Below are positions 22,429 through 33,824 of a DNA stretch of 46,727 nucleotides, piece after piece. The stretch is from Conidiobolus incongruus B7586. Its lineage: Eukaryota > Entomophthoromycota > Entomophthoromycetes > Entomophthorales > Conidiobolaceae. Every line of letters begins with the position of its first letter. Position 1 is the stretch's first letter. The position numbers were made by a program, and so were the translations under genes. Location of the stretch: NCBI GenBank assembly GCA_000697335.1, contig JNEM01012239.1:1-46727 (forward strand), in the 5' to 3' direction. The notes under the pieces were generated by a model. The model saw only the letters and a program-made list of their open reading frames with translations, searched no databases and was not told the origin of the DNA.

Positions 22429-22974
22429 TTAATGACCACTAAAATCAATTTCTGGATGATTCCTTTTAAATTCAGCTAATCTCTCTTCTTCCTCCTCATC
22501 GAGCAATTCGGAAGCTGGAGGCAGCAAACTCGTCTGTCCCTTGTCAGCGAGCATTTTCTCCACCATAGTTCTCGCTTCTAGATCCAAATCACTGAGCTTA
22601 GAGTTGTCGGGCTGCATTTTGGTGGTATCAATCTTGGGATGATGAGTGAGCACACAATCCCACCACTTCTGCTGATGGACCTTCTCCAGTTGAATACTTA
22701 GCAAATCCCCATTTTCAATCGTCCAGGTACTCTCCTCGACTCTAACCATATCGTGCAATTCCCCTTCAAAAAGTGGTTCCTGCCCCTTGAATCCAACCCT
22801 CAAACTTTTGGGCTGGATTTTAATATCCAAGTTTTTGGAACGGGTGCCAGAAGGTACTTTCACTTGGATTTCTAAATCTTTTAAACTTTGCTTCCAGATA
22901 TAAGGTAAATCGGTATTTTCGTAATTGAAAGTATGTTCGTATATGGATTTGTTATCGGGTCTAACAGACGTCAT
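22429..22974 (-). CDS. nudC: NudC family protein (CS-domain co-chaperone, nuclear migration)
   Basis: An intronless 181-residue protein, as in short fungal NudC (about 180-200). NudC works with Hsp90 and stabilises LIS1/NudF for dynein-based nuclear movement in the cytosol. The CS domain runs from about residue 22 to 112: YIWKQSLKDLEIQVKVPSGT, then LDIKIQPKSLRVGFKGQEPL, FEGELHDMVRVEESTWTIE and the core LEKVHQQKWWDCVLTHHPKI. A conserved tail follows: DLDLEARTMVEKMLADKGQ (human NUDC DPETRSMVEKMMYDQRQ type), then acidic DEEEEERL and the helix ending FKRNHPEIDFSGH. It lacks the long coiled-coil N-terminus of animal NUDC, as is usual in fungi. It is divergent from TFIIF beta, with tRNA-Glu between them. 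Confidence 0.93.
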   Translation of the reverse strand: MTSVRPDNKSIYEHTFNYENTDLPYIWKQSLKDLEIQVKVPSGTRSKNLDIKIQPKSLRVGFKGQEPLFEGELHDMVRVEESTWTIENGDLLSIQLEKVHQQKWWDCVLTHHPKIDTTKMQPDNSKLSDLDLEARTMVEKMLADKGQTSLLPPASELLDEEEEERLAEFKRNHPEIDFSGH

Positions 22975-23117
22975 AGTAACTTATAATTCGATATAGAATA
23001 AAAGGTAGAAATTGGATTGACAAATCGTTAACAAAGTTATAGAAAGGACTAGAATTTGAATTAATTTATATGATTTCATATAAATATTATTATGGGATGG
23101 AATAATTGAAAGGTGTG

Positions 23118-23122
23118 AAAAA
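23118..23122 (-). terminator. Pol III terminator of tRNA-Glu
   Basis: A run of five T on the minus strand begins 3 nt after the tRNA 3' end, the usual Pol III stop. Confidence 0.85.
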
Positions 23123-23125
23123 TAT

Positions 23126-23197
23126 CTCCGATACAGGGAATCGAACCCTGGCCGTCTCGGTGAAAGCGAGAAATCCTAACCACTGGACCATATCGGA
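23126..23197 (-). tRNA. tRNA-Glu (anticodon TTC)
   Basis: A complete 72-nt cloverleaf reads on the minus strand. The acceptor stem TCCGATA pairs with TATCGGA and is followed by discriminator G (complement of 23126). The D-arm carries the A-box TGGTCCAGTGG. The anticodon stem TCTCG/CGAGA encloses the loop CTTTCAC with anticodon TTC (complement of 23162-23164). The T-arm is CAGGG-TTCGATT-CCCTG. No intron is present. CCA is not encoded, as expected in a eukaryote. Confidence 0.98.
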
Positions 23198-23592
23198 TTA
23201 AAAAAATTTAAAGATATAATTTCACAATGTTTTGTTTATAATAAGTTTTCAAAACTCTATTATATAAATTATTGGTTTCATAATCATTTAAATTTCAATT
23301 TTTCAAATTTTTATATTAATCTTATTATTTTAAATTATAATTTTATTACTTAATATTTAATTTTAAATTCTTTTTCCCTACATTTTTTTTCTTTTTTTAC
23401 AACTTCTAATTTACCAACCTTTTTGTTATTAAATTATTATTTACCAACAAATCCCATATTTTTAACATTTTATCACCAAAGGATTTAATTAAATTAATAA
23501 TCTGAATAATTCATCATCTAAAATTCAATTATATCCAATTGAACCAAAAATCCATCTCTTAATTATAATTTAAATAAAACAATCCTTCCGTA

Positions 23593-24685
23593 ATGAATAA
23601 TGATATCTATAATGACGGCTCTGACGACGAATTAATCGAAGTTAACGATTTTCGTTTGGAAGAAGCTGAAAAGAAGTTGATTGTTATGAAGGTCTTTCTC
23701 TTTTACTCTTATTATTATTTAGTGTATTAATATCTAATTATCTTAGGTTCCGGAATTTTTATACGATTATTGGTTTAAAAACCCTAGGAATAAGGATGAA
23801 ACTTTGGGTTATTTTAGATTTTATCAACCGTAATTGTCAATTTATCATATACATTTTATTGCTTATTAACCATTCCTTTAGCTCTGAAGACCAAACTGAA
23901 GATGGGGTAAATTGAACCATTTCAATTGTTTTGTTTTTAAGACTAATTTGTATTAGACTTATTTGGAGTTACCCTCTGGAAATCACAGACTTCCACCTCA
24001 TTACACCATTAATACTAACACTATCACTGTAAATCCCCCATACATTTTCAGAGAGGGTCGCGATCCCACTACTGCTACTTTGGTCGGAAAAGTGGCTCAC
24101 GAAAGTGTCGCTTCCGCTATGGATGGTCCCGAATACAGTCGAATCATTCGTGAACAAGGTGCAGCTGCCAGAAACCAAGGCTCTATTCAAGTACTTCAGC
24201 CCAGTGAATTGCCATTTGCTCAGCCACTCACTAGCAACGATAAATTCGAAGCATTCAGCAATATGTCCAAGGCATCCAAGACTGGTGTGGATGGCAAGGC
24301 TACCAGAATGAGTCAGAGCGAACTTCACCAAGTCATCTTCAAGCTCTTCCAAGAGTACGATTACTGGACCCTCAAAGGTCTCCTCGAATCCACACATCAA
24401 CCTGTTAGCTATCTCAAGGAAGTGCTTAGCCAGCTCTGTATCTTCCACAAGTCGGGCCAGTACATGCACAACTATGAGCTTAAACCCGAATATAAGAGTA
24501 TGGCGAGCAAGGAGGGCAATCTCCCCCACAAAACCCCCGGCGGCAGTGCACCCTCTCTCTCCGGCCAGAACGAAGGCTCGGACTACGGCGAAAGCGACAA
24601 TATTCTGGAGGATAACTTTGACGATTTGGAAGCTGACGACGACGACGAAGATATGGATGATGTAGTATTTGATCAAGTTAATTAA
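23593..24685 (+). CDS. TFG2: Transcription initiation factor IIF, beta subunit (RAP30/TFG2)
   Basis: Four exons, 23593-23691, 23747-23829, 23882-23906 and 23957-24685, encode 311 residues; introns are 50-55 bp and the third exon is only 25 bp. TFIIF beta dimerises with TFIIF alpha, binds Pol II and helps place it in the preinitiation complex. The N-terminal dimerisation barrel starts near residue 30 (LIVMKVPEFLYDYWF, GYFRFYQP). A TLVGKVAHESVASAM segment and EYSRIIREQ follow. The C-terminal winged helix lies at about 185-249 (TRMSQSELHQVIFKLFQEYD, YWTLKGLLESTHQPVSYLKE, then LSQLCIFHKSGQYMHNYELK). The protein ends in an acidic Asp/Glu tail. Human RAP30 is 249 residues, yeast Tfg2 400. The start is the first ATG of exon 1, matching the acidic N-terminus seen in fungi. 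Confidence 0.92.
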
Positions 24686-25575
24686 GTTCTTTAATATCCT
24701 AAGGAATCTCTTATTGGATGCTCGATTATTGAACTCATGCTTTATTAATAACTCAGAATATATACACATGTTTAGCAACTATAACAAAGGAAAAATGGGA
24801 AATTGATTGCATCAAATTGAAGTTTATTAATTGTAATGAAATATATTATTAAATTGGAATTATAAATTTTTAAAATCTATTACTTTTTATATTTTTACAA
24901 TCGTCACTCCTTTCATTTTTTGTACTGTAAATTTCAATATTAATATCAAAAATGAATTATTTTAACAATTGATTTTTATTCTATAATAATTACTGTAATT
25001 CAATCACAGTTCAAATAACTTTTAATTGGACTTGTATTTACCAACATCTTTAATTATGATTGAAATATTTTAATGTCTTTAAATTTAAATAAACAATAAT
25101 ATTTTGTTCATAATCAGAGATCTTTTAATATCTCAATTCCCTAATTTGTTCAAATTTTAAAAACTTTTTGAATATAAAAAATTTAATATTGATTTAAGCA
25201 AGATTAAATTAAATTGAATTAATAAATTTTATTCAATAGTTAATTCATATACTATTTAAAATTTAAATATTACCATTGTATATTTATTAATGATTTCTAA
25301 TCAATAATTCATAATTTAAACCTTACAAAAATTCTCATAAACATATATTTCATAATTAATTTTCACATGGGAAATCTCAAAACAAATAGATAACATATAT
25401 AATCATTTTTCAGTTTTTGAACAAGCGAAAATTTCAAACTAATCGAAAACTTGATCAACATAATCCCTTTATAAATACTACTCAAGTTCCTTAATTAAAT
25501 TACTTTATTCAGATTTGAATTAAATTAACCTTTGATATAGTTCATTAAAAAATAATATAACATAATAAGCAAAAC
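24686..25575. other. AT-rich intergenic region
   Basis: Between the end of TFIIF beta and the DDHD lipase gene, both on the plus strand. No ORF, RNA gene or repeat recognised; it must hold the lipase promoter. Confidence 0.6.
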
Positions 25576-27964
25576 ATGTCTGCTGATCCCTTCAATTACC
25601 TTTTACAAGAAGGTGATACCAGTTTTCAATTACATAACGAAGGTAATCTCAATGTAAATCTGCTCCAATAGAAAATTAAATAGAATTAGATGTCGATGAA
25701 CAGGGGCCAACACCGACTCATATTGTTTTTTTAATCCACGGTAATAATAAACCAAACCTTAATATATTTGATATTAATATTAAGAAATTAGGTATGGGCT
25801 ATAAAATGTTTGAAACTGGAAAATTCAGAAAAAATAGTAGTTTCAATAAACTTTGTATTTTAAAAAATAATATTAATATTTGATGAAATAGTGTTACAGC
25901 TGTCAAAAACTTTATGTAGTTCTTTGTTTTCTGATTTTAGGGATAGTGGTTTACATCTATATTTTTATCCAATAGGTATTATATTATTATTAATTATAAA
26001 AATATTCATATATTAATATCGAATAGAATGGGCTGCTGATTTTCATGGGATGAATACTGTAGATAAGTATATTATACTTAATAAATACAATTGAATGAAT
26101 ATTGACTGAATTTTAGACGATTGAAAAAAGTAACTTTACCTTCAATTCCAGGGATGCGAGTATTCAACAACGGTATCCAATTTTTAATGCAATATATTAA
26201 ACTATTCATTAACATAAAATTCTAATAGATTGCTTAGCCGATGTCTTATTTTACTTCACAGAATATCATCGTCAGCGTCTATTCAATAAACTTGGGGAAA
26301 AGATCAATGAAGGTTACGAAAAGCTAATGTTAAAATTCCCAGATTTTGACGGTCAGACTGGAGTCATCGGCCACTCCTTAGGTGGTGTTATAGGTTATGA
26401 CTTACTTGTCAAGCCCAATCCACCATCCACGGCTGAAGATCCTTTATATCCAATGGCATTCCCAACATTAGAGAGACCTACATTGAAATTTGAGCCTAGC
26501 TTCCTATTCTTATTGGGATGTCCCATAGCTGCTGTGATGATTATGAGAGGATTGGAACATCAACATTATCAATTACCCAAATCTATTTTGTTTAGGAATA
26601 TTTTCAACCGTAAGTTATATTCAATATTGTTATCTGTATATTATTTATTAATATGTTTTATTTTTGACTTTAGCTTATGATCCATTGGTAAGTGCTTTAA
26701 GTATTTGATTAGTTTAAATGGCATTGATTTGTGATTTATAGGCATATCGATTTGAACCTTTAATAGCCTCGGAGTATGAAAATATTGATCCAGTTCCTTT
26801 ACCTACAAGTCAGCCTCCCGCTCAAGGGATTTTGCCTACTCTTCAATCTTATCTGCCAAGACCTCCGTCTGTGTTGAGTGATATTTCTATTATTGATTCT
26901 GCAAAATCTGTATTTACCAACTTTAATACAACTAATAAGGAGCCTTCTCCAATACCCCAGTCACCGGCGTTCAGTCCACAGTCAGAGTTTGAAATCGCAC
27001 CTATCGACATTTCGAATAAAGAGAACAAGAGACCGGCATCAGTGGTAAGTATGATAGGGTTTAACGAAGTGAGACGTAGTTCTTTTTCGTCATCCTCGAA
27101 AAAACCTAGTTTCTTGAGTTCATATCCATTATTATTCCAAGTAAAAAGAGCATGGATTATAAACTAATTGTGGTTATTTATTTTGTTTTTAGGATTCTGA
27201 GCAAGCACCCGCAAAGAAGAAGATCACAACCGCTCAGGCTCAGTTTGCCAATCCTCCTACCAGGAGTACTTCCCTTCTAACCAGGGTTGCAATGCAAAAA
27301 AACCAAAGCAACGATGAATCAGGTAATGAGAGTGACGACGAGCAAAGTATTTCAGATACCACCGAAAACTTACCTCAGTCTCTACCTTTCGCCTTATACA
27401 GCAAATTAAAATCATTCCCAGAGACTTCAAAAAAAGTATCGTCCATGCGCGATACCATGACTGAAACCATCTCCAAGTCATCCCTGGGGCAGTGGGTCGG
27501 ATCCGCACGCCAACTCCTCACCACCAAAGCTGAGGATGAGCAATTATCCTGGGTGCTTGGGGGCCTCACCCTCGGGTTGGGCATGTTCTCAGCCAAAAAC
27601 AATACGAACCGCACTCTAGATCCTGAACACCACACAGAGGATGAAGTCACGGAAGCTTTCAATCAACAGAATACTGCAGAATCTTCCAATTCCATCCAAT
27701 TACCAGAGGAAACTGAGAGCAACAAGCTCGAAACGGATTTACCCAGATACGACTACTCAATCCAAATTCAGGCAATTCAAAACTTGAGGATTGAGTATCT
27801 CCTGGGTGTCAGAGCGCATTTTTGCTACTGGTAAAATATTCTAACGCTGATTTATATCCTTTACTAATATATTATTTAGGTCGGATAGAGACGTGAGTCA
27901 CTTCCTATTAAAAAATTTTCAACACTTAAAAGATTCCCAAACTGAATTATCACCATCTAGTTAG
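25576..27964 (+). CDS. DDHD-domain phospholipase (phosphatidic-acid-preferring PLA1 type)
   Basis: Eleven exons: 25576-25642, 25684-25740, 25792-25854, 25892-25975, 26027-26066, 26117-26172, 26229-26609, 26674-26687, 26742-27140, 27193-27830 and 27880-27964. They encode 627 residues; every junction is GT...AG and in phase. The family (DDHD1/2, SEC23IP, yeast Ddl1) consists of intracellular A1 phospholipases. Landmarks: HIVFLIHGMG opens the hydrolase core, then FYPIEWAADFHG, KKVTLPSIPGMRVF, DVLFYFTEYH, and the nucleophile elbow GHSLGG with Ser172. The DDHD domain contains FLFLLGCPI, NPYDPLAYRFEPL (about 249-261) and the C-terminal RIEYLLGVRAHFCYW with Asp604. The second signature Asp appears as Glu588. 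A Ser/Pro-rich insert lies at about 270-390. Intron 3 is very short (37 bp) and exon 8 is only 14 bp. At 27040 an alternative GTAAGT donor would skip 33 codons in frame. Confidence 0.88.
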
Positions 27965-30281
27965 GTAATTTATTCATCATACGATTTGTTGACTAATATC
28001 AAAAAAAGTTATACTCATAAATAATAATAATAATTAAATCAATCAAATTGAAAGTGTAATAATGATTATATTATATTCTTATTCATTAAAAATTTGAACC
28101 AATTAAAATAATATAATTATTGATAATCTATTATACACCCTCCTTTCATAAATAAGCGATGAAAAAGTTTCCAATTCGTGATGTCAAGTTAATGATGCTT
28201 AAAATTCATTTTGTAGATTCAAAATCTAAATTTTCAAAATAGAACATTCAAATATTATATATTTATATAAATAATATAATCTATAAATATTGAAATTTTT
28301 CAGAATAAATATATTATTTTATACCAGTATTTAAAGAATTTCAGTCAATTTTTTTATATTTAGATTCAACAAAGATTAAAGTAAATTTATTTTGGATTAA
28401 AAATGTTTAAATAGTTTGATTATTAATATAAATCTACAAGGATTGTTTGAAGTTGTAGTTGAGTTCAATTGTATTAAAGGTGTTTAAAAATAGATAGTTT
28501 GATTTGTTCAAATATTCCTATATTACTGGTATTATCATACATTTTAAATTTCACTAAAATTTAACAACATCTAAATTGTTACTATTATTAAAATAACTAA
28601 ATAATTCATAATTGCAAATTCACAGTTATTTCAATTTTTCTTAGTAATTTCATAAAATGAATGATCCTAAGTAATGTTCCTATTTATTCATAATCTTTTG
28701 AATTCGATTGAATCGAATATATTCAATTGTAATTTTCATCAAAAACTATATTTAATTTAGAAAAGTAAATGTTTTAATGATATATTAACATCATAGGTTG
28801 TATTATTTATACTAAAAAATACAAAGAAAATCAACACGGAATCATAATTTGACTAAGTTAATATAGGGTAATAATACTTTATTTAGAATTAATTATATTC
28901 TATTTTCATAGATGAATTATATCATTAATAATTTTAATTTAATTATAATTGGAGAAGAATGACAGTTTTAAACGATTATATATCATCCATTGTAGCATAT
29001 TCTTAATATTATAATTACTTATTTTATTTTATATTATATTATGCAATTACCTAAAATTATTAAATATTTATGAAAATAAATATACTAATCTAACTGATTT
29101 TTTCAACTATGAACTCTTCAAAATCGAACATTAATTCAAGTTTAACTCTATTAATCTTGATATTTCCTATTGAATACACGTTTAACTTGATTTTCCTCAA
29201 CAATTATTACTTTTTCAACACTCAGGAAAATGGTTATCCATATATGGTAACGAATCAAATTCTTGATTATGACAATTTATTATTATGATAATTACTGAAA
29301 TTTATATTACTCATTAAAAATTGAAAATTCAATATAATTTTAATTCTTTTTTTAATGTAGATAGTACTAAAATCCTACTAGATATTAAAAAATAGAAACT
29401 TAACTTTTAACTAAATGGAATTAAAACAACTGAAAAACAACTATATCAATTTTAATCACTTATTTTATCAATACATTATAATGTCAAATATATCGAACTG
29501 AAAACGATAATAAAATACCTCCTAATTTTTTAGATAATTCAAAGGTTCGGTGTAATAACCAAATATAGCTATTTTTTAATTCGTTTTTATATAATAGAAA
29601 TTAATATTTGGGATTTTGAATAATTCACCGGACTAATGGTTTTATCTGGGCTATTATAAAGGGTAGATTACTAATTTGGTTCAGACAGAAACAATCTTAT
29701 TCAGTATATTAGAATTATTCTTTATAATATTTGATTACTATTAATAGATATATTAAATATGAAGAAGCATATAATTGTTTAAAATATATAGGATTTAATT
29801 CTAATTTTATCATATTCCATTTTACGATAGATTATTTAAAAATGTTGAAATATATATTATTTCCTTTAAAATTGTTGATGTGTTTAATTAATAATTGGTA
29901 TTGAGATTTAGTGAAAATTTTAAAGATGTAAAATTTATCAAGTGGATCAATTTATATCGAATATTGAGTAAAATCAATGAATAATTTTCATTTTTTTAAA
30001 ATATAATAGCTTTGAGAAGTTATATTTAATTCTATTAGGTTTATTTCTAAATAAATAAATAATCAAGATATCAAATTCCATTATGTGAAATATGCTAGTT
30101 TTTGAATTCAAACTTTAGGAATTTTAAATTTTCATTAGCGAAATTTGATCACATTATTTCCAATCTACCAATTAGATCTAAGTTTGATTTTTGTATAACT
30201 AGGATTTTGAATTTATACTAACTTCAAAATTGTTTATTTCAATGAATCAGTTTGATTAAAACCAACTATAATCTGTAAGTT

Positions 30282-30322
<41 letters not shown>

Positions 30323-30466
30323 TATTGGTTCTGTTATATTAATAAGATATATTAATTTATATGAATGAATAAAAATTTGAAACGATGGACTGTTCAAAAT
30401 CCAATCAAATATATCCCTTCATAAGCTCAGTGTGAAAATCCAGATTATGCCACTATAAAGAAAGAA
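27965..30466. other. AT-rich gene-free region with an (AT)n tract and a small GC-richer patch
   Basis: No gene is supported. A less AT-rich patch at about 29540-29700 has the imperfect pair TTCGGTG (29546-29552) and CACCGGA (29626-29632) that could form a stem with one G-U pair. (TA)n lies at 30291-30315. Confidence 0.55.
30291..30315. repeat. (TA)n microsatellite
   Basis: Twenty-five uninterrupted alternating T/A bases, flanked by ACATACA on the left and TGTAAACA on the right. Confidence 0.95.
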
Positions 30467-30470
30467 TATG

Positions 30471-30496
30471 ATTGGCCATTATAAAAAGTAACCAAT
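30471..30496 (+). promoter_or_regulatory. CCAAT/TATA promoter of the plus-strand LUFS gene
   Basis: ATTGG (30471-30475), TATAAAAAG (30480-30488) and CCAAT (30492-30496) are packed in 26 bp, about 75-100 bp before the ATG. The arrangement resembles the kinase promoter at 4.4-4.6 kb, where CCAAT boxes also precede TATAAAAA. Confidence 0.5.
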
Positions 30497-30525
30497 TTTT
30501 ATTGTTCATTCACTCCTTCAATACA

Positions 30526-30567
30526 ATGGTCGTTGCTTCTTTTAAATATTACTTTGTCAATTTTTAA
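30526..30567 (+). CDS. Upstream ORF of 13 codons before the LUFS gene
   Basis: ATG at 30526 opens a 13-residue frame (MVVASFKYYFVNF) that stops at 30565-30567, three bases before the main ATG and in the same frame. It lies downstream of the TATA-like element, so it is probably in the leader. It could limit translation of the main ORF by reinitiation or leaky scanning. Coding function of the peptide is doubtful. Confidence 0.35.
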   Translation: MVVASFKYYFVNF

Positions 30568-30570
30568 ACG

Positions 30571-32404
30571 ATGATGTCAACACCAAGGTCAACGAACCAT
30601 AATAACAATAATAATAACAACAATAACAACAATACATCCAACAATGTTGATCAAGCCTTGATTATGTACATTTTTGACTATTGCTTAAAGAGGAACCTAA
30701 AGGATACTGCAGCCGCACTTCAATTAGAAGCGAATATTAGTTTTAACGATAACCCTATCCGCTTTAATACTCCAGAAGGCTTCTTAAAAGATTGGTGGAA
30801 CTGTTTTTGGAACGTTTTTCATGCTTCTGTTTCAAACCAGCCCCATTCTGACCTCGGAGTATATTTAGAAAAGATCAGAACAACATCAGAAGGTAATGCT
30901 CCTCCTTTTCCTTTTGGAGCTTCTCCAGAATCTGATTCCAATAATTCTTCTGGTGTTAAAAATACTCCTCTTCAAACTTTAGCTGCCTCCACTCAGGGTC
31001 AGAATCAGCCCTCTACTGCTATTCTTGCTAACCAGCTCTCCGGTCATTCTCCTTCCTCGAACATACCTGCTACTCAAGTCAAACAAGAATCTGTAGTCGA
31101 CAACTCTTTGCTCAAAGATAAACAAGGAAACGTTCAGAACTCTCAAGCTGTGCCTACTTCAGGTATTCCTCAAACTACAACACAGGTTAGACCTCCTACT
31201 AGTATTTCTTTACCAATGAACAACCCTATGATGACTGCTGCTGCTTGGGGACTTCAGCAAGGTAATAGCATATATTTCATACTAATTATCAAAAGCTATA
31301 TATCTTTTATCTTATTGATTTTGTGACCTTGAATCAATACATTCTAAAAAAAATTTATTTCATTTAGGCCAAACTCAACAACCTCTTACTCACCAAATGG
31401 CCGGAGTTGCTGGTCGACCTCCGCAAGCTTTACAGAATCCCAACACGAACTTTGATCCCTCTAATGCTATTAGACCTCCCGGTCAAATTCCTGTAGGCAT
31501 GAACCCAGCTTTACAATATCCATCCAATCCCGCTCTACAAAGTGCTGCTTTAGGATCCAATATCACTCAGGCTTATATGAATCCTAGTGATTCCAATATA
31601 CAACCTAACAGTGACCAGGCATTCCAATATGCTCTAATTGCTCAGCATAATTACCGTCAACAGTTGCTTATGCAGAATCGACAGCTTGCTCATTCAATGG
31701 CTCCTGGTCAACCTAACTTACAACGGCCAGCCAACATGACTGAAGCGCAACAGCAGGAATTTCTCCAAAGGCAACAAGCTCATCAAAGATTTCAGCAATT
31801 CCAGCAGAATGCTTTGCAGCAATCTGGAGCTTTCCCTGGAAATCCTATGGGTGCTATGAATCTTAACATGGCCATGGCTATGAGAATGAATCCAATGGCT
31901 CAAGCTTCATTGCAAGGTGCTAACATGATGAACATGGGTATGAATCCCATGCAAGCACAACAAATGAATCAAGCCCAAAATGGTACACCTCAATCTCACG
32001 GTAGCGCACAGCCTGCTCAACTTACTACAACTGCCAATACTCCTAACGTCAGCAATGTACAAGCTTCTCCTGCTCCTATTTCTGCTCCATCCGCCTCTCA
32101 ACCAACTAATGTTCCAGATCTCAATGGAGGATTGACTGATAATACCAGCAATAATAACAATAACAACACAAGTATAGCTGATTCTAACAATGCAGATTCC
32201 AAAAATGTTAAAGAAGATCCTTCAGATATGTTTAATTTCGACAAATATATCAATATGAATGGATCCAGTTCCCCTATGGTTACGAACAATGTAACAACTA
32301 CAGCAGATCTCCAACCACCCTCTTCCGTTACTCGCGATGATACCGGTAACAATCTCGAAGACTTCATAGGCAACGATCCCTTCGGCAATGCAGAATTTTT
32401 CTAA
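30571..32404 (+). CDS. LUFS-domain (LisH, Flo8/SSBP-like) transcriptional regulator, paralogue A
   Basis: Two exons, 30571-31261 and 31368-32404 (intron of 106 bp, GTAATA donor, TTTAG acceptor), encode 575 residues. An Asn11 run (12-22) precedes the LUFS domain at about 28-90: MYIFDYCLKRNLKDTAAALQ is the LisH helix pair, followed by FNTPEGFLKDWWNCFWNVFH, the tryptophan-rich helix shared by LEUNIG, Flo8 and SSBP proteins. These nuclear proteins tether corepressors or LIM-type cofactors and have long disordered tails. Here the tail is Gln/Asn/Met/Pro-rich. It holds three blocks shared with the convergent paralogue: PFGASPE, RPPTSISLPMNNPM and the C-terminal DPFGNAEFF. The start uses ATGATG; the first is taken. 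Fungal relatives act in filamentation and adhesion, but no specific target can be read here. Confidence 0.85.
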
Positions 32405-33824
32405 TCAAGTATTTTTATCTCAAACTCAACTTTTTAAAAAACTCATTTAGCTTATATTATACTGTCAACAAACAGGATGTTTAATACTAATTTCAATTCA
32501 CTTTAATAACTCAAATTATCAAACTTCAAGCAATAGGTTATATTTATAAATATATAATATTTTTTGTTCACTTTGGCTGTAATTTTAAATATGAAAATGG
32601 AATAAAATACAGCATTAAAATAATGTTGATTTTATTTTTTTATTTTTTTTATTTAGATTTTATATGTAGTGAATATATGATATCCAATGTGATATTAGAT
32701 ATGATCTATATTTTTTATAAATCTTAATGTTATTTAGTTTGAGTTTAATATATATTTTATCTGTTATATATCATTAATTCTTGATTCTAACCTGCGTCTA
32801 TATTAAAGCAGTTTCTTTTTATATTTTGCCAAGGTACAATAATAACTGAAAAACAGCTCTATATTTCATTAATTTATATATATTATTAAAATATTTTCAA
32901 GTCATATAACTATATTAATAATTTAATTTATAATCTTCATTTTATATATAACATTAATAATTCGAAAAAATATATGCCGATTCTCATGATACCTCCATTC
33001 TTTTAATTATATTGTTAATATTTATAGTTAAATTCGACTTAGTAATCTTAGTATTATATTTCCTAACTTGAAATTTAAAACAATATTTCTGTATGACAAA
33101 AAAATTTTTTAATTGAATATTTGAAAATTTAATGCAATTGATTTTTTATACATACTTTACGTTTTCAATTTAATTATACTCTTAAGTTATTTTAATAATA
33201 ATAATAATAATAATTAATGATATATTTTTAATATATGAAGAATTTTATTTATATTTCATTTTCGAACATGTAGCTCTCTTTAAATTTGTTATATAATTAT
33301 AATTAATATAGAATATAAATAAAATATATACCGATATATATGTAAATTGCTTTATATTTATAATATCATATTATAATTGAGAATAAAAATAATATGAATA
33401 AAAACATATTGTTATTAATATTAATAATATATAATAAAATTATAATATTAATTGATGAATTTTTAATTTTTATTAATTTAATATTTAAATTATTAAAATC
33501 AAATAGTATTTTATAATAATTGAAATGTTAAAAATTTCAATTCAGATTTAATTTTTCAATTGACTCAAATATATGTATTATATAAGATTAGATAATTGGT
33601 AGAAATCTAATGTTGTTTCAAATTCATATTTTAAATTTCAACGAGGATTTAGAATAGTGATGAGTGTTTAGTACTTGCGAAAGTGTGAAGTAGTTTAATG
33701 ATTAAATTGAAAAAGGTCAAGATCTTATCAAACTTATAATAACACTAAAATTAAAGTAATATATAAATACATAAATATGTTGTAGCGAGGTACGCTTGAT
33801 GAACTTGTAGATGAGTATAGAAGA
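32405..33824. other. Intergenic region between convergent LUFS paralogues
   Basis: AT-rich spacer joining the 3' ends of the two LUFS genes. It contains (TAA)7 at 33193-33213. No ORF, transposon end or long inverted repeat that would explain the duplication was seen. Confidence 0.6.
33193..33213. repeat. (TAA)7 microsatellite
   Basis: Seven uninterrupted TAA units read directly in the spacer between the LUFS genes. Confidence 0.9.

Larger units (their letters stand above)
22975..23592. promoter_or_regulatory. Divergent intergenic region NudC/TFIIF beta with embedded tRNA
   Basis: About 620 bp between two gene starts. The only recognised element is the tRNA-Glu gene about 150 bp upstream of NudC on the same strand. 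The stretch before the TFIIF beta ATG is pyrimidine-rich (23360-23420). Confidence 0.5.

Noticed and set aside
23969-24778. 269-residue frame antisense to TFIIF beta
   Set aside because: It is a long mirror frame of the fourth exon. The sense frame carries the RAP30 winged helix, and the antisense has no recognisable domain.
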